Below, one piece after another: positions 1 to 8,896 of a stretch of 54,184 bases of DNA (positions are counted from its first letter, which is position 1; the number at the start of each line of letters is the position of its first letter). The notes beneath the pieces were generated by a model that saw only the letters and a program-made list of their open reading frames with translations, searched no databases and was not told the origin of the DNA. The translations under genes and the position numbers were made by a program. This stretch comes from Caulobacteraceae bacterium (lineage in GTDB: Bacteria; Pseudomonadota; Alphaproteobacteria; Caulobacterales; Caulobacteraceae): assembly GCA_027487945.1 (NCBI GenBank), contig JAIYCQ010000001.1, forward strand, positions 1 to 54,184, read 5' to 3'.

Positions 1-804
1 ACCTCGATGGTCCACTCGGTGGCCGGGCTGATCGCGCGGGGCGAGCTTACGCGCGCCCGGCCGTTCCGGGCGCCGCACCATTCCGCCAGCATGGCCGCCC
101 TGACCGGCGGCGGGCTGAAGGCCAAGCCGGGCGAGGTGTCGCTGGCGCACAACGGGGTGCTCTTCCTCGATGAACTACCGGAGTTCAGTCCGCAGGCGCT
201 CGACAGCCTGCGGGCCCCGCTCGAGACGGGGGAGGTGATGGTCGCGCGGGCCAACGCCCATATCCGCTATCCGGCCCGGGTGCAGCTGGTCGCCGCCCAG
301 AACCCCTGCCGCTGCGGGCATGGCGGCGCCGGCAAGGGCTACTGCGGCAAGGCCCCGCGCTGCCAGCGGGACTATCAGGGCCGGGTCTCCGGGCCGCTGA
401 TCGACCGCATCGACCTGCAGATCGACGTGCCGCCGGTCAGTGCGGCCGACCTCGCCCTGCCGCCGCCGTCGGAGGGGTCGGCCGAGGTCGCCGCCCGGGT
501 CGCCGCCGCCCGGCAGGCGCAGGTTGACCGCGCCGGCGCCTGGGCCTCCGGGGCGCCGGCCCTGAACGCCCTGGCGGACGGCGACTTCCTCGACAAGGCG
601 GCCGGTCTGGACGAGGCGGCCCGCTCGCTGATGGCCCGCGCCGCCGACGCCGGTCACCTGACCGCCCGCGGCTGGACCCGCGCCCTGCGCCTGGCCCGCA
701 CCATCGCCGACCTGGAGGGCGCGGCGAGCGTCAGGCGACTGCACATCGCCGAGGCGCTGATCTATCGCCGGGTGGGGGCCGGTCCGGCGTCGGCGAACCC
801 ATGA
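1..804 (+). CDS. comM: YifB/ComM-type Mg-chelatase-like AAA+ ATPase, 3' part
   Basis: The reading frame is open from base 1, so the gene is cut by the left edge and only its C-terminal half is present (about 267 codons; the family is usually about 500 residues). The fragment has the second half of the AAA+ core: a Walker B segment GVLFLDELPEF, a sensor segment AAQNPCRCG, an arginine-rich LIDRIDLQ motif and the helical C-terminal Mg-chelatase domain ending in IYRRVG. Family knowledge: ComM is a hexameric helicase that promotes branch migration during integration of transforming DNA; in non-competent species it is called YifB and its role is unclear. The stop overlaps a possible upstream ATG of the next gene (ATGA). 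Identity is secure; function in this organism is inferred. Confidence 0.93.
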   Translation, partial: TSMVHSVAGLIARGELTRARPFRAPHHSASMAALTGGGLKAKPGEVSLAHNGVLFLDELPEFSPQALDSLRAPLETGEVMVARANAHIRYPARVQLVAAQNPCRCGHGGAGKGYCGKAPRCQRDYQGRVSGPLIDRIDLQIDVPPVSAADLALPPPSEGSAEVAARVAAARQAQVDRAGAWASGAPALNALADGDFLDKAAGLDEAARSLMARAADAGHLTARGWTRALRLARTIADLEGAASVRRLHIAEALIYRRVGAGPASANP

Positions 805-878
805 CCCGTTTGGCGCGCCGCTTCATTTCGGCTAGCCCTTCGCCCCGGCCGGGCCGGCCGATGAACACGGGAACGATC

Positions 879-2414
879 ATGGCGCCGCGACAGGCTGTCC
901 TGGGCATGGAGAACGCAAGCTTCGGCCACGGCGCGACGCCCGTGTTCGAGGGCGTTTCCTTCCTGCTCGACGGGGCGCGAACGGCGCTGGTCGGCGAAAA
1001 CGGCGCCGGCAAGTCGACGCTGTTGCGCTGCCTCACCGGCGAGCTGGAGCTCGACAAGGGCCAGGTGATCCGCTCGCGCAGCCTGCGCGTCGGCTCGCTG
1101 CCGCAGGACACGCCCGAGGGCCTCGCCGACCTGCCCGTCCGCGAGGTGCTGCGCCGGTCGCTGGAGACCATCGGAGCCGGGGACGACGACTGGCGGATCG
1201 ATGTGCTGCTCGATGAGATCGGCGTCGCGCCGGCGGTGGCGGACCAGACCTTCGGCTCGCTGTCCGGCGGCTGGCAGAGGCTGCTGCTGATCGCGGCGGC
1301 GGCGCGTCTGGAGGAACCGGACATCCTGCTGCTGGACGAGCCGACCAACCACCTGGACCTCTCCAACATAAACACGCTCGAGCTGTGGCTGACCGCCGGG
1401 TTCGAGGCGCCGATGCTGATCGTCAGCCACGACCGCGAGTTCCTGAACCGGGTGACCGACCGGACCCTGTTTCTGCGCAGCGACGGGGTGCATGCGTTCA
1501 AGACGTCGTTCTCGGCCGCCCGGGAGGCGCTGTTGCGTCGCGACGCCGTCGCCGCCGCCAACCGCAAGCTGGAGGAGAAGGAGGTCAAACGGCTGGAGGC
1601 CGCCGCCGCCCGCTACAAGGTCTGGGCGGTCAAGAACCCCGAGCTGAACAAGCGCAAGGCGGCGATCGAGACCCGCATCGCCCGCATCGAGTCCGACCGC
1701 ACAAACGCCTATGTCTCCCGCGAGCGCCGGCTGGAGCTGTCGGACGCCGAGATCGACGCAAAGGTGGCGTTGAGGGTTCACGGTCTGACGGTCAGGACGC
1801 CCGACCAGGCCCGCGCCCTGATCACCATCGACCGGCTCAGGGTGGCGTCCGGCGACCGCATCGCCATCCTGGGCGTCAACGGGGCCGGCAAGTCGACCCT
1901 GCTGACCGCGCTGGCGGCGGCGTTCGATCCCGCGCGCGAACACTACGACGGCCAGGCGGCCGTGCGATTCAATCCCGCGACCCGGCTGGCGGTGTTCGAC
2001 CAGTCGATGCGGGCCCTGCCGCTCAAGTCGACCCTGCTGGACTATGTCGCCGCCGCGCCGGACGCCACCGACCGGGACGCTACGCGCCTGCTGGCCCAGG
2101 CCGGCTTCTCCTTCACCCGGATCCAGCAGCCGATCAGCCTCCTGAGCTACGGAGAGCGGTCACGGCTGATGTTCCTGCGCATGAAGCTGGAGCGGCCCAA
2201 CCTCTACCTGCTCGACGAGCCGACCAACCACCTCGACATCGAGGGTCAGGAGGCGCTGGAGGCGCAGCTGGAGGAGAGCGAGGTCTCCTGCATCTTCGTC
2301 TCCCACGACCGCTACTTCACCCGCACGGCGGCGACGCGGTTCCTGGAGATCCGCAGAGGGAAGCTGGTCGAGGTCGAGAGCCCCGACGCCTTCTTCGACG
2401 CCCAGGGGGCCTAG
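879..2414 (+). CDS. ABC-F family ATP-binding cassette protein
   Basis: The protein has two ATPase domains in one chain and no membrane segment, which is the ABC-F layout; such proteins act on ribosomes or in DNA-linked housekeeping rather than as transporters. From the start chosen here: Walker A GENGAGKST at about 39-47, signature LSGGW at about 127, Walker B LLLDEPTNHLD at about 150, a charged inter-domain linker at about 225-280, second Walker A GVNGAGKST at about 331, signature LSYGE at about 421 and second Walker B at about 443. ATG codons at 801 (overlapping the comM stop) and 861 are in frame, but the first 26 residues they add look unlike the family; ATG 906 is also possible. The stop lies in a CTAG shared with the convergent tryptophanase gene. 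The exact ABC-F subfamily cannot be told by eye. Confidence 0.88.
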   Translation: MAPRQAVLGMENASFGHGATPVFEGVSFLLDGARTALVGENGAGKSTLLRCLTGELELDKGQVIRSRSLRVGSLPQDTPEGLADLPVREVLRRSLETIGAGDDDWRIDVLLDEIGVAPAVADQTFGSLSGGWQRLLLIAAAARLEEPDILLLDEPTNHLDLSNINTLELWLTAGFEAPMLIVSHDREFLNRVTDRTLFLRSDGVHAFKTSFSAAREALLRRDAVAAANRKLEEKEVKRLEAAAARYKVWAVKNPELNKRKAAIETRIARIESDRTNAYVSRERRLELSDAEIDAKVALRVHGLTVRTPDQARALITIDRLRVASGDRIAILGVNGAGKSTLLTALAAAFDPAREHYDGQAAVRFNPATRLAVFDQSMRALPLKSTLLDYVAAAPDATDRDATRLLAQAGFSFTRIQQPISLLSYGERSRLMFLRMKLERPNLYLLDEPTNHLDIEGQEALEAQLEESEVSCIFVSHDRYFTRTAATRFLEIRRGKLVEVESPDAFFDAQGA

Positions 2415-3790
2415 AGCGGCGCGAACTTCGCGGTGAAGTGGCGCATGGCCGACGGCTGCCAGGTGATCCCGTAACCCGTCAGCCCGTCCTTGCGGGCCAC
2501 GATCTCCTCGAAGACCTCGACGATGTAGTCGGCGTGACTCTGGGTGTAGACGCGGCGCGGGAAGGCCATGCGGACCAGGTCCATCGGCGCCTCCACCTCC
2601 GTGCCGTCCGGCCTGAGACCGAACATCACCGTGCCGATCTCGCAGGAGCGGATGCCGCCCTCGAGGTAGAGCGCCACGGCCAGGGCCTGGCCGGGATACT
2701 CCCGGGGAGGAATGTGCGGCAGCAGGCGGCGGGCGTCGATGAACACCGCATGGCCGCCGGTCGGCCGCACGATCGGCACGCCCATCGCCTCGAGCCGTTC
2801 ACCGATATAGGCCATGCTGCGCAGCCGGTAGCGCAGGTAGTCCTCGTCGACGATCTCGACCAGACCCTGGGCGATGGCGTCGAGGTCGCGGCCGGCCAGG
2901 CCGCCGTAGGTCGGGAATCCCTCGGTCAGGATCAGCCGGTTGCGCGCCGCCTGGGCGAGGTCGTCGTCATTCAGGGCCAGCCAGCCGCCGATGTTGGCGA
3001 AGGCGTCCTTCTTGGCCGACATGGTCATGCCGTCGGCGTCGGCGAACATGTCGCGGACGATGGCCTTCACCGAGCGGTCCGCCTGTCCGGGCTCGCGCAT
3101 CTTGATGAAATAGGCGTTCTCGGCGAACCGGCAGCCGTCGATGATGAAGGGCTTGCCATGGGCTTTCGCGATCCTGGCCGTGGCCCGGATGTTTTCCAGG
3201 CTGACCGGCTGGCCGCCGCCGGCGTTGTTGGTGACGGTGATCATCACGCAGGGCACCGCCGCGCCGTGCTCGGCCAGGTAGGCCTCGAGCCGGTCGAGGT
3301 CCATGTTGCCCTTGAACGGGTGCAGGCTGGTCGGGTCCAGCCCCTCGGCGATCACCAGATCGGCCGCCTCGGCGCCGGTCGACTCGATGTTGCCGCGGGT
3401 CGTGTCGAAGTGGGTGTTGGACGGGATGTACTTCCCCGCGCCGCCCAGGATCGAGAACAGGATGGCCTCGGCCGCCCGGCCCTGGTGGGTCGGGATCACG
3501 TACTTGAACGGCATCAGGTCCTTCACCGCCGCCTCGAAGCGGAAGAAGGACGGACTGCCGGCATAGCTTTCGTCGCCCGACATCAGGGCGGCCTGCTGCC
3601 GGGCGCTCATCGCCGAGGTGCCGCTGTCGGTCAGAAGATCGATCAGCACGTCGTCGGAGTGGAGCGCAAAGAGGTTGTAGTCCGCCGCCGCGATCAGGCC
3701 GGCCCGTTCGTCCCGCGTGGTCATGCGGATGGGCTCGACCGCCTTGATGCGGAAGGGCTCGATGATGGTTCTCATGTGATCTGTATCCAT
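2411..3790 (-). CDS. tnaA: Tryptophanase (tryptophan indole-lyase)
   Basis: A PLP enzyme of fold type I that splits L-tryptophan into indole, pyruvate and ammonia. It aligns along its whole length (459 residues) with E. coli TnaA: PEPFRI-like N-terminus, SGDESYAGS, TNNAGGGQPVSL, RFAENAYFIK, the PLP-lysine segment MSAKKDAF (Lys260/261), EGFPTYGGL, and RHFTAKF at the C-terminus. Two points favour tryptophanase over tyrosine phenol-lyase: the C-terminal His (about 451), and Ile rather than Arg in GIRSCEIG, where tyrosine phenol-lyase has its substrate-binding Arg. An ATG at 3775 (MRTIIEPF) is an alternative start. No tnaC-like leader or tryptophan permease gene is next to it. It is divergent from zapE across a 35-bp gap and ends in a CTAG shared with the ABC-F gene. 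Confidence 0.93.
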   Translation of the reverse strand: MDTDHMRTIIEPFRIKAVEPIRMTTRDERAGLIAAADYNLFALHSDDVLIDLLTDSGTSAMSARQQAALMSGDESYAGSPSFFRFEAAVKDLMPFKYVIPTHQGRAAEAILFSILGGAGKYIPSNTHFDTTRGNIESTGAEAADLVIAEGLDPTSLHPFKGNMDLDRLEAYLAEHGAAVPCVMITVTNNAGGGQPVSLENIRATARIAKAHGKPFIIDGCRFAENAYFIKMREPGQADRSVKAIVRDMFADADGMTMSAKKDAFANIGGWLALNDDDLAQAARNRLILTEGFPTYGGLAGRDLDAIAQGLVEIVDEDYLRYRLRSMAYIGERLEAMGVPIVRPTGGHAVFIDARRLLPHIPPREYPGQALAVALYLEGGIRSCEIGTVMFGLRPDGTEVEAPMDLVRMAFPRRVYTQSHADYIVEVFEEIVARKDGLTGYGITWQPSAMRHFTAKFAPL

Positions 3791-3793
3791 TGA

Positions 3794-3813
3794 AGCGCGC
3801 GGCGACGCGCGCT
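3794..3813. promoter_or_regulatory. Perfect palindrome in the tnaA/zapE divergent gap
   Basis: AGCGCGCG-gcga-CGCGCGCT, an 8-bp perfect inverted repeat with a 4-nt loop, fills over half of the 35-bp spacer between the tnaA start (3790) and the zapE start (3826). It could be an operator for divergent control or simply a hairpin in the 5' end of one transcript. The palindrome is seen; a role is inferred. Confidence 0.4.
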
Positions 3814-3825
3814 AACCGGTTTGCG

Positions 3826-4941
3826 ATGCCTTTATCCGTCCGCGCCGCCTACCGCGAGCGCCTTTCCGCAGGGGATATCCGACCCGACGCGGCCCAGGAG
3901 GCGGCGCTCGGCGCCCTGTCGCGGCTGGAGGGCGACCTCAACGCCCTGGCCGAGCCGGGCTTTTCCCTTTTCCGCAAGCCGAAGGGCGCGCGCGGCGTCT
4001 ATCTCTGGGGGCCGGTGGGGCGCGGCAAGTCCATGCTGATGGACCTGTTCTACGACTCCGCGCCGATCGCGAAGAAGCGGCGGGTCCACTTCCACGTCTT
4101 CATGGCGCAGGTCCACGCCAGCATCGATGCCTGGCGCAAGGGCGACGCCGCGGCCCGCAAGGCGCGCTTCGGCCAGAGCCGCGGCGACGATCCGATCGCC
4201 CCGACCGCCGAGCGGATCGCCGGGGAGGCCCGGCTCCTGTGTTTCGACGAGTTCCAGGTCACAGACATCGCCGATGCGATGATCCTGGGCCGGCTGTTCG
4301 AGCAGCTGTTCGCGCTGGGCGTGACCCTGGTGGTCACCTCCAACCGGCCGCCGGACGACCTCTACAAGGACGGCATCAACCGCCAGTTGTTCCTGCCCTT
4401 CATCGCCATGCTCAAGGAGAAGCTGGAGATCGTCGCGGTGCGGGGACCGGTGGACTTCCGGCTCGACCGGCTGCGCGGGGCCCGCACCTGGCTGGCGCCG
4501 GCCGATCCCGACAACCAGCGGACCTTCGACCGGCTGTGGGCCGACATGCTGGACGGCGCGCCGGAGACCGGCGCGACGCTGGAGGTCCTGGGCCGCCGGT
4601 TGCACCTGCCGCGCGCCAGCGGCGGCCTCCTGCGGGTCAGCTTCTCCAGCCTCTGCGACCACGCGCTGGGACCGCAGGACTACCTGGCCGTGGCCGCGCG
4701 CTTCCACACGGTGTTCCTGGAAGACATCCCGCGGCTGGTTCCGGCGAAGCGTGACGCGGCGAAGCGCTTCAACACCCTCATCGACGCCCTCTACGAGGCG
4801 GAGGCCAAGCTGGTCGCCCTGGCCGATGTGGAGCCCGGGAATCTCTATCCGGAAGGCGACGGATCGTTCGAGTTCGAGCGCACCGTCTCGCGGCTGCAGG
4901 AAATGCGCTCGGCCGACTGGCTCGAACGGGTGCGGGATTGA
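3826..4941 (+). CDS. zapE: Cell division protein ZapE (AFG1/LACE1-type ATPase)
   Basis: An AAA+-like P-loop ATPase of the AFG1 family (371 residues, usual for the family). Walker A is GPVGRGKSML at about residue 62 and Walker B is LLCFDEFQVTD at about 139; an SNRPPDDLYKDG segment follows, as in ZapE. In E. coli ZapE binds the Z-ring and helps division under stress; mitochondrial relatives have roles in protein quality control. The frame extends upstream to a TTG at 3790, but ATG 3826 gives the expected N-terminus. A Nudix gene follows 10 nt after the stop and probably shares the transcript. SDH genes a little downstream are a frequent neighbour of zapE in alphaproteobacteria as far as I recall. 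Confidence 0.93.
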   Translation: MPLSVRAAYRERLSAGDIRPDAAQEAALGALSRLEGDLNALAEPGFSLFRKPKGARGVYLWGPVGRGKSMLMDLFYDSAPIAKKRRVHFHVFMAQVHASIDAWRKGDAAARKARFGQSRGDDPIAPTAERIAGEARLLCFDEFQVTDIADAMILGRLFEQLFALGVTLVVTSNRPPDDLYKDGINRQLFLPFIAMLKEKLEIVAVRGPVDFRLDRLRGARTWLAPADPDNQRTFDRLWADMLDGAPETGATLEVLGRRLHLPRASGGLLRVSFSSLCDHALGPQDYLAVAARFHTVFLEDIPRLVPAKRDAAKRFNTLIDALYEAEAKLVALADVEPGNLYPEGDGSFEFERTVSRLQEMRSADWLERVRD

Positions 4942-4951
4942 GGAGATCGCC

Positions 4952-5536
4952 GTGAGCGTCAAGGATCGGGTCCGCGTCCGCGAGACGCGGCTGCTGTCGG
5001 ACAACTGGTATGTCCTGAAGACGACCAGCTTCGACTGGAAGCGTCGCGACGGGACCTGGCAGACCCAGCATCGCGAGCACTACGACCGGGGCAACGGCGC
5101 GGTGCTGCTGCCCTACAGCCTGCCCGGCCGCACGGTGCTGCTGGTTCGGCAGTTCCGCTATCCCGCCTTCGTCAACGGCTACGACGACCTGCTGATCGAG
5201 GCCGCTGCCGGCCTGCTGGACAACGCCGAGCCGGAAACGCGCGTCCGCGCCGAGGTCGAGGAGGAGCTCGGCTATCGGCTGGGCACGGTCAGCAAGGTCT
5301 TCGAGGCCTATATGAGCCCGGGCTCGGTGACCGAGATCCTGTACTTCTTCGTGGCCGAGTACGACGCCGGGATGCGGATCGGCGACGGCGGCGGCCACCC
5401 TGACGAGGGCGAGGACATCGAGGTGCTGGAGACGACCATCGACGAGGCGCTTTCCATGATCGCCGACGGACGGATCCGCGACGCCAAGACCATCATGCTG
5501 CTGCAACATCTGGCGCTGACGGTCTTCCGAAGCTAG
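4952..5536 (+). CDS. Nudix hydrolase, GDP-mannose pyrophosphatase NudK-like
   Basis: A 194-residue Nudix protein closely resembling E. coli NudK: LLSDNWYVLKTTSFDWKR near the start, REHYDRGNGA, LVRQFRYPAFVNGYDD, LIEAAAGLLDN, YMSPGSVTE, GEDIEVLE and IRDAKTIMLL all have direct counterparts. The Nudix box runs from AAGLLDN to AEVEEELGY, with the glutamates that bind Mg present; the usual Arg/Lys before the first of these glutamates is Ala. Family activity is hydrolysis of GDP-mannose or ADP-ribose-type nucleotide sugars; the substrate here is inferred. The start is GTG 4952, set by AGGAG at 4941-4945. The open frame extends much further upstream, inside zapE, but that part is not real coding sequence. 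Confidence 0.88.
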   Translation: MSVKDRVRVRETRLLSDNWYVLKTTSFDWKRRDGTWQTQHREHYDRGNGAVLLPYSLPGRTVLLVRQFRYPAFVNGYDDLLIEAAAGLLDNAEPETRVRAEVEEELGYRLGTVSKVFEAYMSPGSVTEILYFFVAEYDAGMRIGDGGGHPDEGEDIEVLETTIDEALSMIADGRIRDAKTIMLLQHLALTVFRS

Positions 5537-5593
5537 AGCCCGGACCCTTCGGCGCAAGCACCGGAAGACCAACAACAAGGGAAGGAAACCACC

Positions 5594-5968
5594 ATGTTCT
5601 CGCACATCATGATCGGCACCAACGACCTGGAGCGGGCGAAGACCTTCTACGACGCGCTGCTCGGCACGCTGGGCGTGCCCGCCGGCTTCGTCGATCGCCA
5701 CCGGATCTTCTACCGCACGCCCACGGGCGTCTTTTCGGTGTCGCTGCCGATCAACGGCGAGCCGGCCACCGCGCCCAACGGCGGCACCATCGGCTTCGCC
5801 TGCGACTCGCCCGCCCAGGCCGACGCCTGGCACGCGGCCGGTCTCGCCGCCGGCGGCGCCGCCTGCGAAGACCCCCCCGGCGTGCGCGGCGAAGGCCCGG
5901 GCAGCATGTACCTCGCCTATCTGCGCGACCCGGACGGCAACAAGCTCTGCGGTCTGCACCGGATGTGA
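5594..5968 (+). CDS. VOC (glyoxalase/bleomycin-resistance fold) protein
   Basis: A 124-residue single VOC domain: HIMIGTNDLERAKTFYDALL at the start is the typical first beta-alpha unit and YLRDPDGNKLCGLHR the typical last strand. This superfamily holds metal-dependent lyases, isomerases, dioxygenases and drug-binding proteins; small stand-alone members like this one are mostly of unknown substrate. The start is supported by GGGAAGGAAA just upstream. A GC-rich hairpin follows the stop, so it probably ends the zapE-Nudix-VOC transcript. Confidence 0.85.
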   Translation: MFSHIMIGTNDLERAKTFYDALLGTLGVPAGFVDRHRIFYRTPTGVFSVSLPINGEPATAPNGGTIGFACDSPAQADAWHAAGLAAGGAACEDPPGVRGEGPGSMYLAYLRDPDGNKLCGLHRM

Positions 5969-5974
5969 CGGCCG

Positions 5975-5999
5975 GGGAGCGGCGGGGCCCGCCGCTCCC
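5975..5999 (+). terminator. Hairpin after the VOC gene
   Basis: GGGAGCGGC (5975-5983) pairs perfectly with GCCGCTCCC (5991-5999) around a 7-nt loop, 6 bases after the VOC stop. Only a short T run (CCCGTTTCG) follows, so intrinsic termination is likely but not certain. Confidence 0.5.
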
Positions 6000-6056
6000 T
6001 CACCCGTTTCGACCGCGGCGATGCGCAGGTCGTTCGCCGAAAAGGCCCCGCTCGCG

Positions 6057-6084
6057 TTGACACCCGCGCCCCGGGGGTTAAATC
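6057..6084 (+). promoter_or_regulatory. Housekeeping-sigma promoter for sdhCDA
   Basis: TTGACAC at 6057-6063, a 13-nt spacer and GTTAAATC at 6077-6084 match the published Caulobacter sigma-73 consensus TTGaCgS-N10-14-GCTANAWC at nearly every fixed position. The predicted RNA start is near 6091, giving a leader of about 37 nt before sdhC. A small inverted repeat, CTTCT-tc-AGAAG, lies in that leader. Confidence 0.6.
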
Positions 6085-6127
6085 CCGTCCGATCTTCTTC
6101 AGAAGACCGCGCAACCACGAGTCCCAG

Positions 6128-6535
6128 ATGACCGAAGCTTCGCCGGGGGTCCGCGAGCGGCCCCTTTCGCCCCATCTCCAGGTCTGGCGCTGGCATGTGA
6201 CCATGGCAGGGTCGATCCTGCATCGCGGCAGCCTGATGGCGCTCTATGTCGGCGCCCTGGTGCTGGTCGGCTGGCTGCTGTCGCTGGCCTCTGGTCCGGA
6301 CGGCTACGCGGTCTACATGGCGTTGCTCGGGTCGCCGCTCGGCAAGCTGGTGCTGCTGGGTCTGACCTTCGCGTTGTTCTTCAACCTGGCGAGCATGGTG
6401 CGGCACATGATCTGGGACGTGGGCAAGGGCTTCCAGCCGAAGTTCGCCGACACCATGACCATCGCCAGCTTCGTGTTCGCCGCCGTGGCCACCGCCGCGG
6501 TCTGGCTGATCGCCGCCAGCACGGGAGCGCTCTGA
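6128..6535 (+). CDS. sdhC: Succinate dehydrogenase cytochrome b556 subunit
   Basis: Membrane anchor subunit of respiratory complex II (135 residues). [12 protein letters not shown] at 11-22 is the family N-terminal signature. Ser29 and Arg33 in SILHRGS lie where the quinone site is formed in E. coli SdhC, and His93 in [11 protein letters not shown] is the haem ligand. Three membrane segments are visible, at about 36-56, 68-90 and 108-130. The next gene begins at the last base of the stop codon, indicating coupled translation. The gene opens the sdhCDA block after a strong promoter match. Confidence 0.95.
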   Translation: MTEASPGVRERPLSPHLQVWRWHVTMAGSILHRGSLMALYVGALVLVGWLLSLASGPDGYAVYMALLGSPLGKLVLLGLTFALFFNLASMVRHMIWDVGKGFQPKFADTMTIASFVFAAVATAAVWLIAASTGAL

Positions 6536-6939
6536 TGGCCGGGACCAGCACCAACTTCCGCACACCGCTGTCGCGCGCCCGCGGCCTGGGCGCCGCCAAG
6601 CACGGCGCCGGCCACTTCATCGCCGAGCGGGTCAGCGGCATCGCCCTGATCCCGCTGGTGCTCTGGGCCGCCTTCTCCGGCCCTCTGCTGGCCAAGGGCG
6701 ACTTCGCCTCGGCCTCGATCTGGCTGGCCCAGCCGCTCAACGCGGTGCTGGCCGGCCTGCTGGTGGTGGTCGGCTTCTTCCACCTCCGCCTGCAGATCCA
6801 GGTGGTGGTCGAGGACTACATCTACGGCTTCGTGGCCAAGACCGGCCTGCTGCTGCTGAACCTCTTCGTCTGTGTCCTGGGCGCCGCCCTGGGCCTGTTC
6901 GCCATCCTCAAGGTGGCTCTGCTGTCGGGAGCCCTTTGA
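6535..6939 (+). CDS. sdhD: Succinate dehydrogenase hydrophobic membrane anchor
   Basis: Second membrane anchor of complex II, 134 residues with three hydrophobic segments (about 34-52, 66-85 and 99-128). The [16 protein letters not shown] motif carries the second haem-ligand histidine (His83) and the Asp-Tyr pair of the quinone site. The N-terminal stretch with [15 protein letters not shown] is typical of alphaproteobacterial SdhD. It starts on the last base of the sdhC stop, and its own stop overlaps the sdhA ATG (TGATG). Confidence 0.95.
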   Translation: MAGTSTNFRTPLSRARGLGAAKHGAGHFIAERVSGIALIPLVLWAAFSGPLLAKGDFASASIWLAQPLNAVLAGLLVVVGFFHLRLQIQVVVEDYIYGFVAKTGLLLLNLFVCVLGAALGLFAILKVALLSGAL

Positions 6940-8726
6940 TGGCCGCCTACAAGTTCATCGACCACAAGTTCGACATCGTGGTGGTGGGCGCGGGCGGCTC
7001 GGGCCTGCGCGCCGCGCTCGGTTGCGCCGCCGCCGGTCTCAAGACCGCCTGCATCACCAAGGTCTTCCCGACCCGGTCGCACACGGTCGCCGCCCAGGGC
7101 GGCATCTCCGCCTCGCTCGGCAACATGGGCGAGGATGACTGGCGCTGGCACATGTACGACACCGTCAAGGGGTCGGACTGGCTGGGCGACCAGGACGCCA
7201 TCGAGTACCTGACCCGCAACGCCCCGGCGGCGGTCTATGAGCTCGAGCACTGGGGCGTGCCCTTCTCGCGCACCCCGGAAGGCAAGATCTACCAGCGCGC
7301 TTTCGGCGGCATGACCCGCAACTACGGCGAAGGCCCCGTCCAGCGCACCTGCGCGGCGGCCGACCGCACCGGCCACGCCATGCTGCACACCATGTACGGC
7401 CAGGCGCTCAGCAAGGACGTCGAGTTCTTCATCGAGTACTTCGGACTCGACCTGATCATGGACGACGGCGTCTGCCGCGGTGTGACCGCCTGGAAGCTGG
7501 ACGACGGCACCCTGCACCGCTTCCAGGCTCAGCGGACCATCCTGGCCACCGGCGGCTACGGCCGCGCCTACCTGTCGGCCACCAGCGCCCACACCTGCAC
7601 CGGCGACGGCGGCGGCATGGCCCTGCGCGCCGGCCTGCCCCTGCAGGACATGGAGTTCGTGCAGTTCCACCCGACCGGCATCTTCCCGGCCGGCTGCCTG
7701 ATCACCGAGGGCGCCCGGGGCGAGGGCGGCTACCTGACCAACTCCGAGGGCGAGCGCTTCATGGAGCGCTACGCCCCCAGCGTGAAGGACCTGGCGCCGC
7801 GCGACATGGTCAGCCGCGCCATGACCATCGAGATCCGCGAAGGGCGCGGTGTGGGGCCGAACAAGGACCACATCTTCCTGCACCTGGACCATCTGGATCC
7901 GAAGGTCCTGCACGAGCGCCTGCCCGGCATCTCCGAGACCGCCAAGGTCTTCGCGGGCGTCGACGTGACCCGCGCCCCGATCCCCGTCCTGCCGACCGTC
8001 CACTACAACATGGGCGGCCTGCAGACGAACTACCACGGCGAGGTGGTGACCAAGACCGGCGACAACGCCGACACCATCGTCCCGGGCCTGATGGCCGTCG
8101 GCGAGGCGGCCTGCGTGTCGGTGCACGGGGCCAACCGCCTCGGCTCCAACAGCCTCATCGACCTGGTGGTGTTCGGCCGGGCCGTCGGCCTGCGCTGCGC
8201 CGAGATGGTCAAGCCGGGCGAGGTCCAGCCGGAAATGAAGGACGTCATGACCGACGCCCATCTGGCCCGCTTCGACCGCCTGCGTCACGCTGACGGCACG
8301 CGCACCACTGCCGACCTCCGCCTCGAGATGCAGCGCGCCATGCAGGAAGACGCCGCCGTCTTCCGCACCGGCGAGTCGCTCCAGAGCGGCGTCGACCGCA
8401 TCGCCGCCGTCGTGTCCGCCCGCAAGGACCTGAAGGTGTCGGACCGCGGCCTGATCTGGAACAGCGACCTGATGGAGACGCTGGAGTTCGACAACCTCGT
8501 CGGCCAGGCGGCTGTGACGGTGAACAGCGCGCTGAACCGCACGGAAAGCCGCGGCGCCCACGCCCGTGAGGACTTCTCGGACCGCAACGACGGGGAGTGG
8601 ATGAAGCACACCCTGTCCTGGTTCGACGACGCCAGCGGCAAGGTGACGATCGACTACCGCCCGGTCCACAACTACACGATGACCAACGAAATCAGCTACA
8701 TCCCGCCCAAGGCGCGGGTGTACTAG
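6939..8726 (+). CDS. sdhA: Succinate dehydrogenase flavoprotein subunit
   Basis: Catalytic subunit of complex II: oxidises succinate to fumarate and passes electrons through covalent FAD to SdhB. Residues: dinucleotide fold [15 protein letters not shown] at about 14-28, FAD-linking His48 in [10 protein letters not shown], substrate Arg in EGARGEGG and TVHYNMGG with the active-site His at about 355. Length 595 residues, normal. The start is ATG 6939 overlapping the sdhD stop; a TTG one codon upstream is unlikely. A clear terminator follows, and sdhB does not come next: creD lies between them. Confidence 0.97.
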   Translation: MAAYKFIDHKFDIVVVGAGGSGLRAALGCAAAGLKTACITKVFPTRSHTVAAQGGISASLGNMGEDDWRWHMYDTVKGSDWLGDQDAIEYLTRNAPAAVYELEHWGVPFSRTPEGKIYQRAFGGMTRNYGEGPVQRTCAAADRTGHAMLHTMYGQALSKDVEFFIEYFGLDLIMDDGVCRGVTAWKLDDGTLHRFQAQRTILATGGYGRAYLSATSAHTCTGDGGGMALRAGLPLQDMEFVQFHPTGIFPAGCLITEGARGEGGYLTNSEGERFMERYAPSVKDLAPRDMVSRAMTIEIREGRGVGPNKDHIFLHLDHLDPKVLHERLPGISETAKVFAGVDVTRAPIPVLPTVHYNMGGLQTNYHGEVVTKTGDNADTIVPGLMAVGEAACVSVHGANRLGSNSLIDLVVFGRAVGLRCAEMVKPGEVQPEMKDVMTDAHLARFDRLRHADGTRTTADLRLEMQRAMQEDAAVFRTGESLQSGVDRIAAVVSARKDLKVSDRGLIWNSDLMETLEFDNLVGQAAVTVNSALNRTESRGAHAREDFSDRNDGEWMKHTLSWFDDASGKVTIDYRPVHNYTMTNEISYIPPKARVY

Positions 8727-8750
8727 ACCCAGTCGCCGCAAGGCTTCCGG

Positions 8751-8786
8751 AACGGCGCGTCACCCGGTCGGGCGGCGCGCCGTTTT
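8751..8786 (+). terminator. Rho-independent terminator after sdhA
   Basis: AACGGCGCG (8751-8759) pairs perfectly with CGCGCCGTT (8776-8784) and runs into TTTT at 8783-8786, 25 nt after the sdhA stop. It would end the sdhCDA message before creD and sdhB. Confidence 0.7.
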
Positions 8787-8896
8787 CGCTTGAGGGCGGC
8801 TTCAGGATCGAGGCTTGATGCTGTCCGCGCCGCCCCTCCACGCCGTCTGCACGGCGAGGGCGTCTGCTGCGCCTCCGATCATCACGGAGGGGCATG

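Noticed and set aside
1385..3793. Open frame of about 802 codons on the plus strand
   Set aside because: Out of frame in the ABC-F gene and antisense to tnaA; no motifs.
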